NCBI GenBank assembly: GCA_020736575.1
Contig: JAGPYM010000043.1
Location: 188,120-252,119 of the forward strand
Length of the DNA stretch: 64,000 nucleotides
Direction of reading: 5' to 3'
Origin: Thelonectria olida
Taxonomy: Eukaryota; Ascomycota; Sordariomycetes; Hypocreales; Nectriaceae
Made by a program: the position numbers and the translations under genes. Below are positions 32,588-44,259 of the stretch, one piece after another. Each line of letters opens with the position of its first letter. Within the stretch, counting starts at the first letter, position 1. Under the pieces are notes generated by a model. It searched no databases. It was not told the DNA's origin and saw only the letters and a program-made list of their open reading frames with translations.

Positions 32588-35500
32588 GGAGGAAATAGTT
32601 ACATTATACCCACATTACTAATTCGCTTGTCCCATTCGCGGAGTGGTTTCGGAGGAAGCCCGTAATCGTTTGGTTGTCGATCGGAGCATTTCCGATCCTA
32701 TTGGCGGTGACGACCACATGGGGATGTCATCGGCACCGAGACCGGCCAGCAATGATAATGACTCGGCCCTCCTCGTATCTACGGAAGAAAAGCGAACGAT
32801 TGGCGGAAAAGAGTCTCTAGTTGTTCTTTGGGCCGAACAGGATCTTCATGGGCGGCAAGTAGAGTCAGATGATGTACCTGTAATTTGGCAACTGGAAAGG
32901 CCATCCAGATAACTAAAGGCATAAGCCCAGGTTCGATATTGATATCTCCTCTTCCCGTGCCCAATTTTGAATAAGCAAGAACCAAATAGTCATCCCCCGC
33001 AGCGTATTGGCTGGTGGTGACTCGCGACATCTAGAAAGACCTGAGTAATTGTAGGTAGCACTCGTGTCACTCAGCTGGGTAAAGTCGAGTCCTCAAAGCC
33101 CCCATCTCCTGCAACTTCTTCGTCAAATACACCGGAGCACCGACATGACACGTGACGGTCAACCAGTCGCCGTGATTATAGAAAGTGAAGTTGTCATTGC
33201 CGTAAATTAGTATCAGAGCGTCCCAGACCTCCCCGTAGGTGCGGATGAGGCTGGTCTGAATTTTGTGTGTCAAGATGAGATTCCTGTTTATTTCGGCCAT
33301 TCTGAAGACTAGTCGATCTAGATGCCTCCAGAACCCCTAGTTAAAGCCAGATATGATTTGATGAGAAGAACTTTTGCTGGTGTGTTGCCGTTGTGTATCC
33401 TGAAGCCAAGTTAAACAGCGACTGGAGGATTATTAGTACTTGATTATCAGCTCCAATCACGGAATCTTAAAGTCAGAGACAGTGCTTTGCACATGGACTC
33501 TGACACCTAATCAGTGTAATAGCGTAATGAATCAACTATGTTACCATCTAATCAGGACTCGAAAGATAGTAAGTGCAGTGAAAGATGCACTTGTAAGTTG
33601 TAACTAATACAAGACCATTGTTTATTAGCCCTTTCTGCGTAATGTGTCGGTGGCATGGCGAGATTCCAAGCGAAACTAGGATCGACAGGCATTTTATAGC
33701 TGAATATTTAGAATAAGATTTCTATAGCAAAGATTCTCAAGGTACTAGATTTATTATAAAGATTAGAGGTTTTTAGAGTTCCCGTGCTGTACGTTGACTA
33801 GGTATGAAATATTAGGTTTCAAATTACAATAACATTCGCTGGAAGAGACTAATCATAAAAAAGGACATCCACCTGTATTTTCTTTCAGTATAAAATTGCT
33901 GTCTTTGTTGACTTATGCGCCTCTTCACGACCAATTGTTTACAAGGGGCGTTGTGAATCGCCTCCGTAACATGCTAAGCTCAGGCCAGCGAACGTGCCGA
34001 CCAGAGTCACCACAACCTACTTGATGGCAGCTTATTAGACGACTCGATTAGAATAAAAGGCTGTTTAGCAAGAGAACGTAGTCGAATGTTGCTCCATTCT
34101 TGACCATAGATCTGGCTCAGGCTTTGGCGTAACAGCGGATTCCCCGAAACTCTCCTTGCTCTTGGGCGAACAAGACGAATGGACCGAATGGCGCTCCACG
34201 TGATGAATGCAAGGTTTATAGATCTAGCCAAAGACACTTAGATATGGAACCAATCGGAGTTGAGTGGTACCGGTGTCCAACTGGAATCTTAAAAGATTGA
34301 CTGACTTATCATAAATATAACAGGAGATAAAGAGCCATGAGACCCCAACCACTTACCTAGAGTTTCCAGAGGCGATGAATGATGCAAGCAGTCAATATAA
34401 GGTTAATAAGCAATGCATCAATGGCAAATAGCTGAGAGAGCTAAAGTATCTTGGTTGGTTTACCCGGTTCCCCACCTGCAACCGACGGCCAGTCGTAACC
34501 ATATGCGAGAACCTCCCACTCCACAGACCCCGTGACATGGAAGAAAGTGTATCTCGAAGCTGTAGAGTATACTGTCTCCTATTGATCTGGTCCTACACGT
34601 AGTCTGAGCTTGGGTTGTCCCTGCGATTGGACTGGACCAGGCTGCAGCTAAGCGTACAAATAGTAGGTAGTCAAACCACAATGGAACTCCTGAGCAGAAG
34701 ATCAAGCAATCCCATGAGTGGATACTTGGAATGGGCCGCATCCAAAACATGACAATCTTCCACGGCGCGGAAAAGGGCAGAGTGTGACGGGGACTCTGCT
34801 AGTTTCTTCGAACGACAATCGAACGGTGAACGCTATCCCTCATAAACCCCAGATACCGTCCCTCAGGAAAGAACTAAGTTGGCTGATGCAATATTGTCGA
34901 TGAGAAATATTTTAAATCCAGAACGAGGGCGAGCGTGGCGACTCTGGGTGGTCACGGCAAGATGGGACAAGCCGCCAACTCCATTTCAAGGTTATACAGT
35001 CAACAGCTGAGCCAACACCAACAAAGCTTGTGAAGGCGGCCATCTGCCCAGTTTGCGACCGCAATACCCCACAAACGCCAACTTGACGGTTTGTGGGGTT
35101 CAACACCATGGCTCCTGTAAGAGGCACCTCGTACATGTGTCATGTACCGTGTCAGATCAGGCAAGGGACCAACACATATCACCGTCACATTCCCGAGATC
35201 ACCACTGCCTTCGGACGTGAAGATCGGATCATATCTGCTGCATATGTCAAACCTGCCTTTGTTGATGTTGAGCTGTCGTATATCCACCAAAATCTCTCAA
35301 TCCATCTTGCGTATGACAACGGGAGCATGCGTAACGTTGCTGGTCTCCATTCGGAACTGCAAACGCCAGTGGCATGACAAATCTAATCACCTTGATGGAT
35401 CTTTCTTTTCGTCGCCGAAATTGTCGTTGTTTTGTAACTTGCTTTTCTGCAAATGTCGCCGCGGCTTTGAGCCGGCCTCATGGACGGCCATCTCTGAGAT

Positions 35501-36664
35501 AATTTGATACCCCATCATATGTCAGTTGCCTCCCGTAATTTGCCCGGGAGCTGCTGTCGTGGTCGGAGCCGCCCAGCTTTTGCTTTCTTTGTTTGCAAGT
35601 CGGGTCATCCTTGCCAGCTGAGAGCTCTCTGGGGCTGGATGTTGGTCCAGAACCCACTATGCATAAATCCCATCATTGCAGCAGATGCTTGCCACTGCGT
35701 GATTGTAATTTGAATTGACGAAAAGTATCCTCAGCTGATGTCTGAGTCTTGGGCTGAGACAATTGGGAATACCCAGGCGCTTAACGTTACCAATTCCCCT
35801 CAATTGGTTTCCAATGGGCTTCATCTGGTGAGATACGGGCACATCAACATACGATGAAAGTTGGCAATATACAAGTCAATTGAGCTGTCAACGCGTCAAA
35901 ACGCCCTGCAGAATGAAGGATCAGCATCGATGAGACATTTCCGAGCCCCCCACCCCCAGTCGTAACTCGCAGAGCGGCAGAGCCGTCGAGGCTCGGGACG
36001 GGGAAAAGGACATGTCGGGGGGTCTGGTGGCTTTGCAATGCCTGCACGGTGGATCACGAATTCACGATTTCACGCCAGATCTCGAGGCCTGTTTCTTGTC
36101 GGCATGCGCCATTGGCCAACGACTGGCGAAGAATATTCGACAGACGAGGGGGCTTTCTAGGTGCCGCTGCTCCCGCTGCACCAGTGCATCTCTCCCCTGG
36201 ACCCCTGCGGCCCTCGAGCGTGGGGCTGCTCAGAGCTGCGGCCGACGAGGTGAAAGCGGGATATCGAGGGCGGGGAATCGGAACTGGCCGCTAATCACAT
36301 CGGCCGATGTTGTGCATGGTGTCGGGCAAAGTGCTTTTTTGGACGCCTTCGCGAATCGTCCTTGGGGGCCGGGAGTTGCGTTGTGGCATACTCTGTAGGT
36401 ACGTAGTAGAAGCCTTCTCCGACGGCCTTGCTCGATGTCAACATCTCGATAACCGCCGTGCTTTTTCTCAGTGGGGCATTCGTGACAACTCATCAATGAA
36501 GGAGGTCGGGAGGCAACTGGCCTTTGTTGTATTGCGTCTCACTCAGGGATCAGGGACCGTCGACGAGGTTGTTGTCCAAAGCCATTCGGGATGTTTAGGA
36601 TCTTGGTCGGCAATCTCCTAGACTCGAGCCGTCTCTTGAGGCTATCGAGACGTCCAGATTCGCC
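32588..36664. other. Gene-poor, partly AT-rich stretch
   Basis: About 4 kb hold only one short open frame of interest (33067-33300). The segment 33400-34450 is AT-rich with many short A/T runs, like decayed repeat DNA. The right end should carry control sequence of the small gene at 36802. Confidence 0.5.
33067..33300 (-). pseudogene. Short fragment resembling a fungal F-box-like protein
   Basis: This is a 77-codon frame with LIRTYGEVWDALILIYGNDNFTFYNHGDWL. That resembles the 'Cys-Arg-Gln-x-Tyr-x-Glu-Ala ... LYGxNxFxF' segment common to a large family of fungal proteins often linked to F-boxes, but with the conserved Cys/Gln/Glu replaced. No further exon with matching sequence is seen. Probably a relic; it may be chance. 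Confidence 0.3.
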
Positions 36665-36672
36665 TATATAAG
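36665..36672 (+). promoter_or_regulatory. TATA box of the small gene at 36802
   Basis: TATATAAG lies 137 bp before the ATG, matching copy A in sequence and nearly in position. A C/T-rich leader ending CCAACAATCAAC follows. Confidence 0.6.
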
Positions 36673-36801
36673 ACTTCATCCATCGCCCTTGAATCCAAAC
36701 TTTTCTCATCATCCACACTCACACATCATCTTCACCACTCAATCAACTCTTCTCAACCTTCTCTAGGACTTCAGTCTTTTAGACAACCACCAACAATCAA
36801 C

Positions 36802-37211
36802 ATGTCTGCTCCGTAAGACTCCCCATCCTCCGTCTTCAGCAACATTGGCCTTTGGCAGCTTTCATCAGCCGCCGCCAATGATGCTTGAGCATCCCCTTGA
36901 ACACCATCTCTAACTCCTCAGCAGTCTCACCAAGAACTACCTCTCCGACAACGAGGGCTCCAAGAACCAGTACGTGGTTCCCCTGCCCACCGCCACTGGC
37001 CTCCACCAGCCCGCTGGTAAGTTTCTTCTCCATCCTCTTCCTCCTAGAGCTTCCCTGACCTCTCCCAACAGGCCAGCTCCTCAAGGGCGCCACCGACGCC
37101 GAGGGCAAGCAGACCTCCGCCGCTCTCCTTGTTGGCATCAAGCTCGACCTTGAGGCCGAGGTCCACTTGACTGCTCGTGTCAAGGGTGACATCGTCGTCG
37201 GTCTTTACTAG
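36802..37211 (+). CDS. Small conserved two-intron fungal protein, copy B
   Basis: This is a paralogue of the gene at 5732-6239. The exons are 36802-36812, 36925-37016 and 37072-37211, with introns of 112 and 55 bp, giving 80 aa. The first acceptor is a tandem CAGCAG, so exon 2 may also start at 36922 and add one residue (81 aa). Exon 3 is 140 nt in both copies and differs at four of 46 residues. The middle exon is more divergent (LTKNYLSDNEGSKNQYVVPLPTATGLHQPAG). It ends in the same VKGDIVVGLY. There is no export signal and no membrane segment. It is the only well-supported gene in this gene-poor part of the window, which suggests dispersed duplication. Function unknown. Confidence 0.85.
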
Positions 37212-40200
37212 ACGCCTTCTCCTTGACCTAGTCCTAGACCAGGAAGAGATGATTGAGCTCTAAAAGTGTGAATTGATGATGGCCCTGCCGATGCCTACGA
37301 TTGACTGGCATGACAAGCGATGGATTCCTCCTGGGGCGACCAACAGGGTCCGGAGTATGGATACTTTTCCTCTTGGATTTTATGACTTTTGCATTCTAAA
37401 ACCCCCCAAATAAAACGGATACTCAGTATCCTAGCCTTCTAAAACTTCTCTCTCTCTCAAACCTTAAGTGAAATGTCTGCTTTACTTTATGGAAACCACA
37501 CCCTACTGCTTGGGATCTCAGCAATCCATTTCAAGCTCGCTCGTACCTGCACCGAGTCTGACTCCAAAGTGAACGCCCAATAGTAAAACCATTCGATAGC
37601 TGTGTTGCCGCACAGTTGTTCAGTTGATGCCTTGGTCTCCCTCACTATTATGTTGATCATATGTGATATCCGTGAGTTTTAGCCCAAGATTGTTTGCATC
37701 AGCTACGCATAGCCGATATCTCAAATCTCTGTAGTCAATCGTCTACTTATTCATACTGTAGAATTTGTGTGCTAAACTGTAGTTTAGGAGAATGGGAAAA
37801 GTTCTTTGTTGTCTTGACCTTGAAACAATGGAAAACCATTTCGCGCGGCTCAAGTTCACACCTAAGTCATAACTTCAATTTTATTTAACAAAACCTCGGA
37901 AATCTCAATTCCGCGACGAACAAGGCGATAACTATGCACCAATTGCAACACGCCGCTTCTTCCATACCCTGGGCCCATTCAAGGCTCCTTCAGAGGCCTC
38001 ATCTCGAAGAATCTTCTAGAAACCCGTTCATCTTTATACATCTCGGTCTACTACAGGGTAGGTTATTGATCCTTCTGCTCGGTCACGGTGCGTTCTTGCT
38101 CCTCGGCCTTCAGACCGAGCGACAGTCATGCCACCTTTGGGTGGTTAATCGATCTTGATGTGCGACAAGGGTTCTCAAACACCCGGTCAATCTCCTGCAG
38201 CAAGACCTGGAGCCGAGGGTCCTATTACGAGTCTGTACGTGGCGTGGGGCCGATATGCGGCTACGATGGCATCTGGACAAGGTTCCCATGCATCGAGATG
38301 CAGATGCGGCCTTGTTATTCGCTCGGACCTCGCTGGGACATCAGGCGACTACGCCTCCGTCCGGAGAATGTAGGATCCGAAAAAGAAAACATCATGCTGC
38401 GTGTGTTGACGGCTCAATGTTGACGCCAAAGTACGGGCGTTGCGAGTCGTGCGTCGCGTCTGGGCGGTGCAAGCGAGAAAGCCGCTGGAGGCACGGAACA
38501 ATTACCCCTCATACTTGTGTTACACTGAATGGTACGAGGATCGCCATTGATTTAGCATTCTTGGTTAGTTGACGAGACACGTCTTCTTAGGTATACAAGT
38601 CATGATATGGCCATCAATGCGTACCAAGATATTGTTTCTTTCTTACTAAGACGCAATGTCACTTCGAAGATGCCTCCGACCCTGTGGCAGCTCAATTTGC
38701 AGTCTGTCGGCGGAACTTGCCTCTTTCAACGCCAGAACGATCAGTTTCGCATTTGGAAATTATAGCAATGTGGCTATTATGCCTCCGAGCGTGAAGCTGG
38801 AAGCGTCCCTTAACAGTACCGGGGTTGCTGAAAGCGGTGATGGGTAGGCCTTTCGATACAACTTCTATGCCGCGCCGAACCAGAAGACGTCTACTTGCAT
38901 GCCCTGGAGCTCCAGCGGACAGAGTCCATCAATTATGAGACTTGATGAACGAAATGAAATTCTACTTTGTGAGAGCCTGATATTGCCCATCTCCCGATAG
39001 AACATTGCCCGTGATCAATGAGTGGATTAAGGCAACATAGGTAGATACAATGTCCTACCGATCTCCACGCTTTCCGACTCATTCAATAATCAAGATGAAA
39101 ATTCTCGTCAATATCAACTCGATATTAGCGTACGCAAGGATTGGGATCATGACACATGTCACACATTAGTGAACGTGACTCTGTTTTCTTCCTACGCCTC
39201 CTGGAAATAATTGGTAATAGTCAAGCGCTAATGACTGGAAACTTTATCAAGCACATATTCTTAGAAAAGACTATTGAAAAAAATCAAAAGCTTCTTGTCA
39301 AATCTCGGAAGCATTGTGTAAAGGCCATTTACATACCCCTCGACATTTCCAAGTCCGATCAACATGCTCCGAGACGACTACAGCCAGTGTGTCTCCAGCA
39401 CTACCTCTGCGTAGCAAAATCTCACCTTCATTCTAAAGGCTTGGAACCGGTAGAGAATAATATGTGAGCTATGTAGCCAAAATTTCGTGATGATATCAGC
39501 TAACACGGCCGAGAGTCTACCTCGCGGTCCCGTGGGATGCCCCCCCCACGTTCGTAAGTCTGCCATTGGGCCTTGAACCTCTCATAAAAAGAATTTGCTA
39601 CGCAAGGGATGGAATCTTTTCCTACGCATCGACTCTAGCAGTGTCTAAGCACGCATGTTCTAGTCGCTGACGAACACGACGGTAGTGATCTGTTCGTAGT
39701 CTCTCAACTTGTCTTCTTCACTCGCCATATCAAGACTCATCAAGTCGCGACCGCATGCAAGTGTGATCTTACTCGTTGCAAAGATTCCGTTGATGTGAAC
39801 AATCGCTTTCTTTCAAAAACCAGCTTCTGCCGTGATACAAGGGGTGTCTATCCAGTACGATATCACCCGTGTTCACACGCAATTTTGTAGTAACGGCGGT
39901 GGAGGTAGCCATTTATACTTCTACCAGTTGGTCCCGGCTTGTCGCATTGCTCATGGCTCCCGACATGCGAGATTGCTAGATTGTCTCTTGATACCGAGCA
40001 GTATTTCAACCACATCTGTCCAGGCGAATGGTCGACCGCCCGCCGTCTCCTCAAAGTACGAATTATGGTCCTAGTAAAATCGCTTTTGTTCGCATAAACT
40101 GTGGTCCCATCCTTCGTCGTGTTCGGACTGGCTTTTGTCTTCAATCCTCTGAATCGCTGAAACCTATCCACTGACAATCGCTCGCATTGGCTTCAGAGGG

Positions 40201-42060
40201 CTGAAATCATATTGCACCGGGGCTGGTTCGTCGGGAAACTTTCCTTGAACCATGCAAATAGGCCTCGAAAGTCCTAGCAGATGGCTGAGAGATCAGATGG
40301 TAACAATAGAAAAGTCTATCTGCACATGTAGGGCGACATGCCAATGCTTTGGTTGGGTTGCTGTCTAACTATTTTGTCGCACTGGTCAATTCTGTTGTAC
40401 CCATATAAGACGGATTGCAATGCCTAATAGGAATTATAACCATCCTTGACGATCTTTTCCAACAAGTACCGACGTAAAGGAATGGTATATCGCTGCTATA
40501 CAGCCCATAGGGATGCTCGAGATATTAGAGGCAGTTTGTCCGTAAGGTCCCTCTGAGGACGCCTCCAGCAGTTCGCCGAGGGTATTCCCAGATCTGGACA
40601 TCTCGTCTTCGTTTATACCCAGGCCTGCTCTTGTAATACGTACGAGGGGTCGTAATGAACCGAGCTAGCAAGAGGACCGTATCGTTTAGGTACAAGACCG
40701 TCTTGAGATTTTCGAATGTCCTTGGTCCGTCTGATGACTTGAACTAGTGGTATGGCATGACGCATAATATCGCCGAGGATTCTGCAATAGCGAAGGAGTG
40801 GGTGACAATCGGGAGAGACGGTCAACAGCTTGGTCGGCGAGATGATCTGCCATCTGTCCATTGCCGAGTCGCACACCAAAAACGAATGGATTTCATCATC
40901 TAGATGGTTTAGATCCATGGCTGAGTAGATTCTTGGCCCCTTCACGGAGATACAAGCATCTCTGGATGTTTTCCCTGGCGAAAGAGTTATAATATCATGA
41001 GGGGCGGCGTAACCGCCTCTTCTCAGACTAGTATAGGCATCTTTTGTCCCTTGCAAACGGAAGGGTGAAATAGGTACCTTTAGCGCAGGCATCCTCTGGC
41101 ATCCGCTTGAGCCTTGAGCGTATTTCAGATGGAGTCGTCATTTGACAAAGATAATTGGAAGTTTAAAAACTTGGAGGTCTTAGGGTTGTTGCGGTATCAT
41201 GATATCAAGAGGTTTCTACCATTGACTAAATGCCGTCAGGAGGAGGACTTTGCCCTTAGCAAATCTGCTCACTGCAAACATACGTGACTGATGAACTCAC
41301 GATAGTGACTAGGATTGGGGCTGTGCCTAGGTGAAGAGTGATTCCAGTCTAGGCTCTATTTTGTGAAACCAAGTCGACTCCTGGCTGGAGATGCTGAAGC
41401 TGCCGGAAGAACTGATTGTGCCACGCCCTGACTAGGTACTTTCGCGATCTGGACAAGAGAAAGGAATGCTGGGGTGGGCAAGATCTTATGCCATTAGAAA
41501 AAGCTTCTTGAGTTCCCACGTGCCATGAGCAATGATAAGGTAGTTTCTTTGAGCTACGTTCAATAGCCTCAATACAGGAGTTGCTAAGCACATCAGCCCG
41601 TCAGCTTATCACCGGAGGGCCATTATAGATATTCCCTTCGCGCCTCGGGCCTTAGACACACGTTAGGATGGAGGTAGTCATACAGGGCCTGATCTGGGAG
41701 CAGATATGGCAATCATTCACTGAGCAAGTTGATAAAAATATTATCTATGACATACATTCTATTATTGCGCTATGTCATAAAGAAGCATCCCATAGCGTAT
41801 TGGTATCTCCTCTAATGCATGGGCACCTTTGTTCTATTTTGATGCATACATAGTCTTCAAGGTGATCCTCTTCTTGATGTACCTTATCTTGGGCATACGA
41901 GCGGCTAGTTTGAATGAGCTGGCTTGCTTGGGTGACAGTCTGGTTTCTATGACTTCATTATTATTGCGATCCAGTCAATATGGAAGAGAATAGATTATTT
42001 TTTTATGTATTCATTTCATCTTTTGTTACGCTAATTAACACTTAAATTAAGAATCCCTCA
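37212..42060. other. Gene desert of nearly 5 kb
   Basis: No intact gene is supported. Short frames (for example 38255-38572 on the plus strand and 40613-41092 on the minus strand) lack recognised motifs and splice partners. The base composition is AT-richer than the flanks. It may be an old, decayed insertion region. Confidence 0.5.
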
Positions 42061-44259
42061 TCATGCCTCCGACTCTCTCACCGAACTCCGGACCTTGTCT
42101 CGGAGGTCTGATCTTGAGCTCATCTGCTCGCCATGTTCCTTTTCGAACCTATGAACCCGCTGTCCCGACAGGTCGTCCACCTGACAGTACTTAATCATCG
42201 TATCACTATCCTCCGTCTTGACAATCCTAACGCCGTTCGTCGACTCCGCCATGGACGAAAAGGTCATGACGCGCTGCTCTTCCAGTCCCTCCTTGTGCAT
42301 GGCAAGGAAACCCGACACCACGCCGACCGACGCAATGATGAAGGTTACAGCGTAGACGGTCAACAGCACTTCCCATTGGTAGAAGAAGAAATTGGCCGTC
42401 TGTTCGCGGAGACATGGGTATTTGGTCTTTGCGCCGCCCATACCGACACCTGAGGGTCTGCTTGGGTCGGAAGCCCATGACACGGCGATCATCTGAGGAT
42501 CCGAGAAGAGAGAGATGATGATGTCTTCGTAGATCTTTCGCACTTGGTTCTGAAGCTCGTGAACGGGGAGCCACTCATGTCGGTCGAGCAGTCTTGAGCG
42601 GATGATCCTGGACTCTGTGATGGTGCCCGGGATCTTGATGTCTCCGTTGATCAGATCGCGCAGTTGCTTTCCGAGAGCGTGGTAGGCGGCAGTCCGACGA
42701 TACCTTCGGACGTCCTGTGGGAAGATGTAGTTCTCGGCGGGCATTGCCATGGTCTTGTCGAGAGTTCCGTCGTCGCTGTCCTCGCCTCGCAAAAATGTCG
42801 TGTCGATGATCTTGTGCATGTAGTCTCGCTTCTTAACCTCATATGTCTGGATACCACCCGTGTAGTTGAGGCTCACTGTGTAGTTCGTTTCGTAATGCTC
42901 GCAAGCAAAGACTACAGGCTTGTACGCGTCGTACCATCCTGGCGCGGTCCTATCTCCGGGGTGTGACTCAGTCAGGTTGTCGACGGACGCGTATCCGAGC
43001 CAGATGACGGGTTCAGTTCGAAAGGCGCCGAGATTCTTAGGAAATGGGGGCGAATGGATGGGGATTCCGGCGTCACCGGATTCGATCTGCTGCTCGGCAT
43101 ACTCGCCCTCGTCGGCAACAGCATAGTAGGTGTAGTTCCCGAGCGGAACCAGGGTGCTCATGTTGAAGGGAGCCTTTACGTTCCCCAGATTCTTCAGCGT
43201 AGAGTTCATTCCACTGGCAAGCTCCTGGCACTTGTATCCCGGAGCGACAAAGTTGATGGTCGTCGAACAGTTCCAACCAGCTCCGCAAACTTCGAGTGCT
43301 ACATCCTCCCTCGCAATGGCCTCCTTTCCGTAGAGGACCTTTGCGGAAATCGCTGCCAGCGGCTCGCTGAACTTGGTCCAGTAGTCGAAATGATTGGCAT
43401 CGTTCACGTCCTCCGAGGTTGTGTTCCATAGGGAAAAAGAAAGACTTCTCAAGTCCTGTCCCGCGGGGATGTTGACCTTTCTGAAGTCGTTGGTTTCGTC
43501 GTGAGAGAAGTTGAGCGTTCGGATAGAGGGGCACGTTGTTTCTTGATGTTTGGTCTCGGCAACAACGTTGAGAGTGGCGGAGGAGAAAATAACGACTAGA
43601 GGGCTGGCCCAGACATAGATGGCGAGGAACATGACGAGCCAGGACTTCTGCCATGCTTCCTTGTTGAAGAGCTCCACGGCGTCATGAGGGGCTCCAAAAA
43701 GCGAGTCGACAGCATTGACCGAGTAGGTCTTCTGTCCGACCACTCTCCAGGCGGCCTGCTGATGGGCCATCAAGAGGGCGAGGACGAAGGCAGCCTTGGC
43801 CGTGAAAGAGATAAACTGACCCAAGCGCAGCCACCATTGTTGGTCCTTCGCTTCGCGACCATCAAGCGACCAGTAGAGAAAATGATGACCAATTGCGCCG
43901 GCAAGTCCAATGACGAGACAAATTACCATGGCCCACTTGCTCTTGAATACAGTCTTCCACCAGTGGTCGTGGTTTGCTGTCTTCTGGCCGACAGCCGAGC
44001 CGGCCTTGTGATTCGTTCGATTGGCGTTAACAAGAGGGTTGAGCTGGCTGTCATGTCTGCTGCGAAAGACCGGAGAAGACGGCGTGAAGGGCGATTGGAA
44101 GCGCGAGCCTGGTTCGCTTGATTGGCTTGGTGATCGGGCAAAAGCCTGCGATCCCGTCCCAGTGTGAGGGCCCGTCGGGACTTCTGAGTAGTCGACATAC
44201 GCCCGACCACTGGGGGCTTGGGAGTAACCCGGAGGTTTTCTGCTGATCTCAGGGTCCAT
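42061..44259 (-). CDS. Multi-pass membrane protein with large glycosylated ectodomain
   Basis: This is an intronless 732-aa protein; I do not recognise a characterised family. The cytosolic N-terminus of about 100 residues is Ser/Pro-rich. Three membrane segments follow: AMVICLVIGLAGAIGHHFLYW, FTAKAAFVLALLMAHQ and WLVMFLAIYVWASPLVVIFSS. A region of about 400 residues comes next with at least nine N-x-S/T sequons (NFS, NTT, NCS, NST, NMS, NYT, NLT and more) and several cysteines, so it faces the outside. A fourth helix (LLTVYAVTFIIASVGVVSGFL, about 645) leads to a charged cytosolic tail. The architecture recurs in many filamentous fungi without known function. A surface sensor or scaffold would fit but is only an inference. 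Confidence 0.82.
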   Translation of the reverse strand: MDPEISRKPPGYSQAPSGRAYVDYSEVPTGPHTGTGSQAFARSPSQSSEPGSRFQSPFTPSSPVFRSRHDSQLNPLVNANRTNHKAGSAVGQKTANHDHWWKTVFKSKWAMVICLVIGLAGAIGHHFLYWSLDGREAKDQQWWLRLGQFISFTAKAAFVLALLMAHQQAAWRVVGQKTYSVNAVDSLFGAPHDAVELFNKEAWQKSWLVMFLAIYVWASPLVVIFSSATLNVVAETKHQETTCPSIRTLNFSHDETNDFRKVNIPAGQDLRSLSFSLWNTTSEDVNDANHFDYWTKFSEPLAAISAKVLYGKEAIAREDVALEVCGAGWNCSTTINFVAPGYKCQELASGMNSTLKNLGNVKAPFNMSTLVPLGNYTYYAVADEGEYAEQQIESGDAGIPIHSPPFPKNLGAFRTEPVIWLGYASVDNLTESHPGDRTAPGWYDAYKPVVFACEHYETNYTVSLNYTGGIQTYEVKKRDYMHKIIDTTFLRGEDSDDGTLDKTMAMPAENYIFPQDVRRYRRTAAYHALGKQLRDLINGDIKIPGTITESRIIRSRLLDRHEWLPVHELQNQVRKIYEDIIISLFSDPQMIAVSWASDPSRPSGVGMGGAKTKYPCLREQTANFFFYQWEVLLTVYAVTFIIASVGVVSGFLAMHKEGLEEQRVMTFSSMAESTNGVRIVKTEDSDTMIKYCQVDDLSGQRVHRFEKEHGEQMSSRSDLRDKVRSSVRESEA

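Noticed and set aside
40613..41092. 159-codon minus-strand frame in the gene desert
   Set aside because: No motif I can name and no plausible neighbouring exons; could be a relic but not supported.
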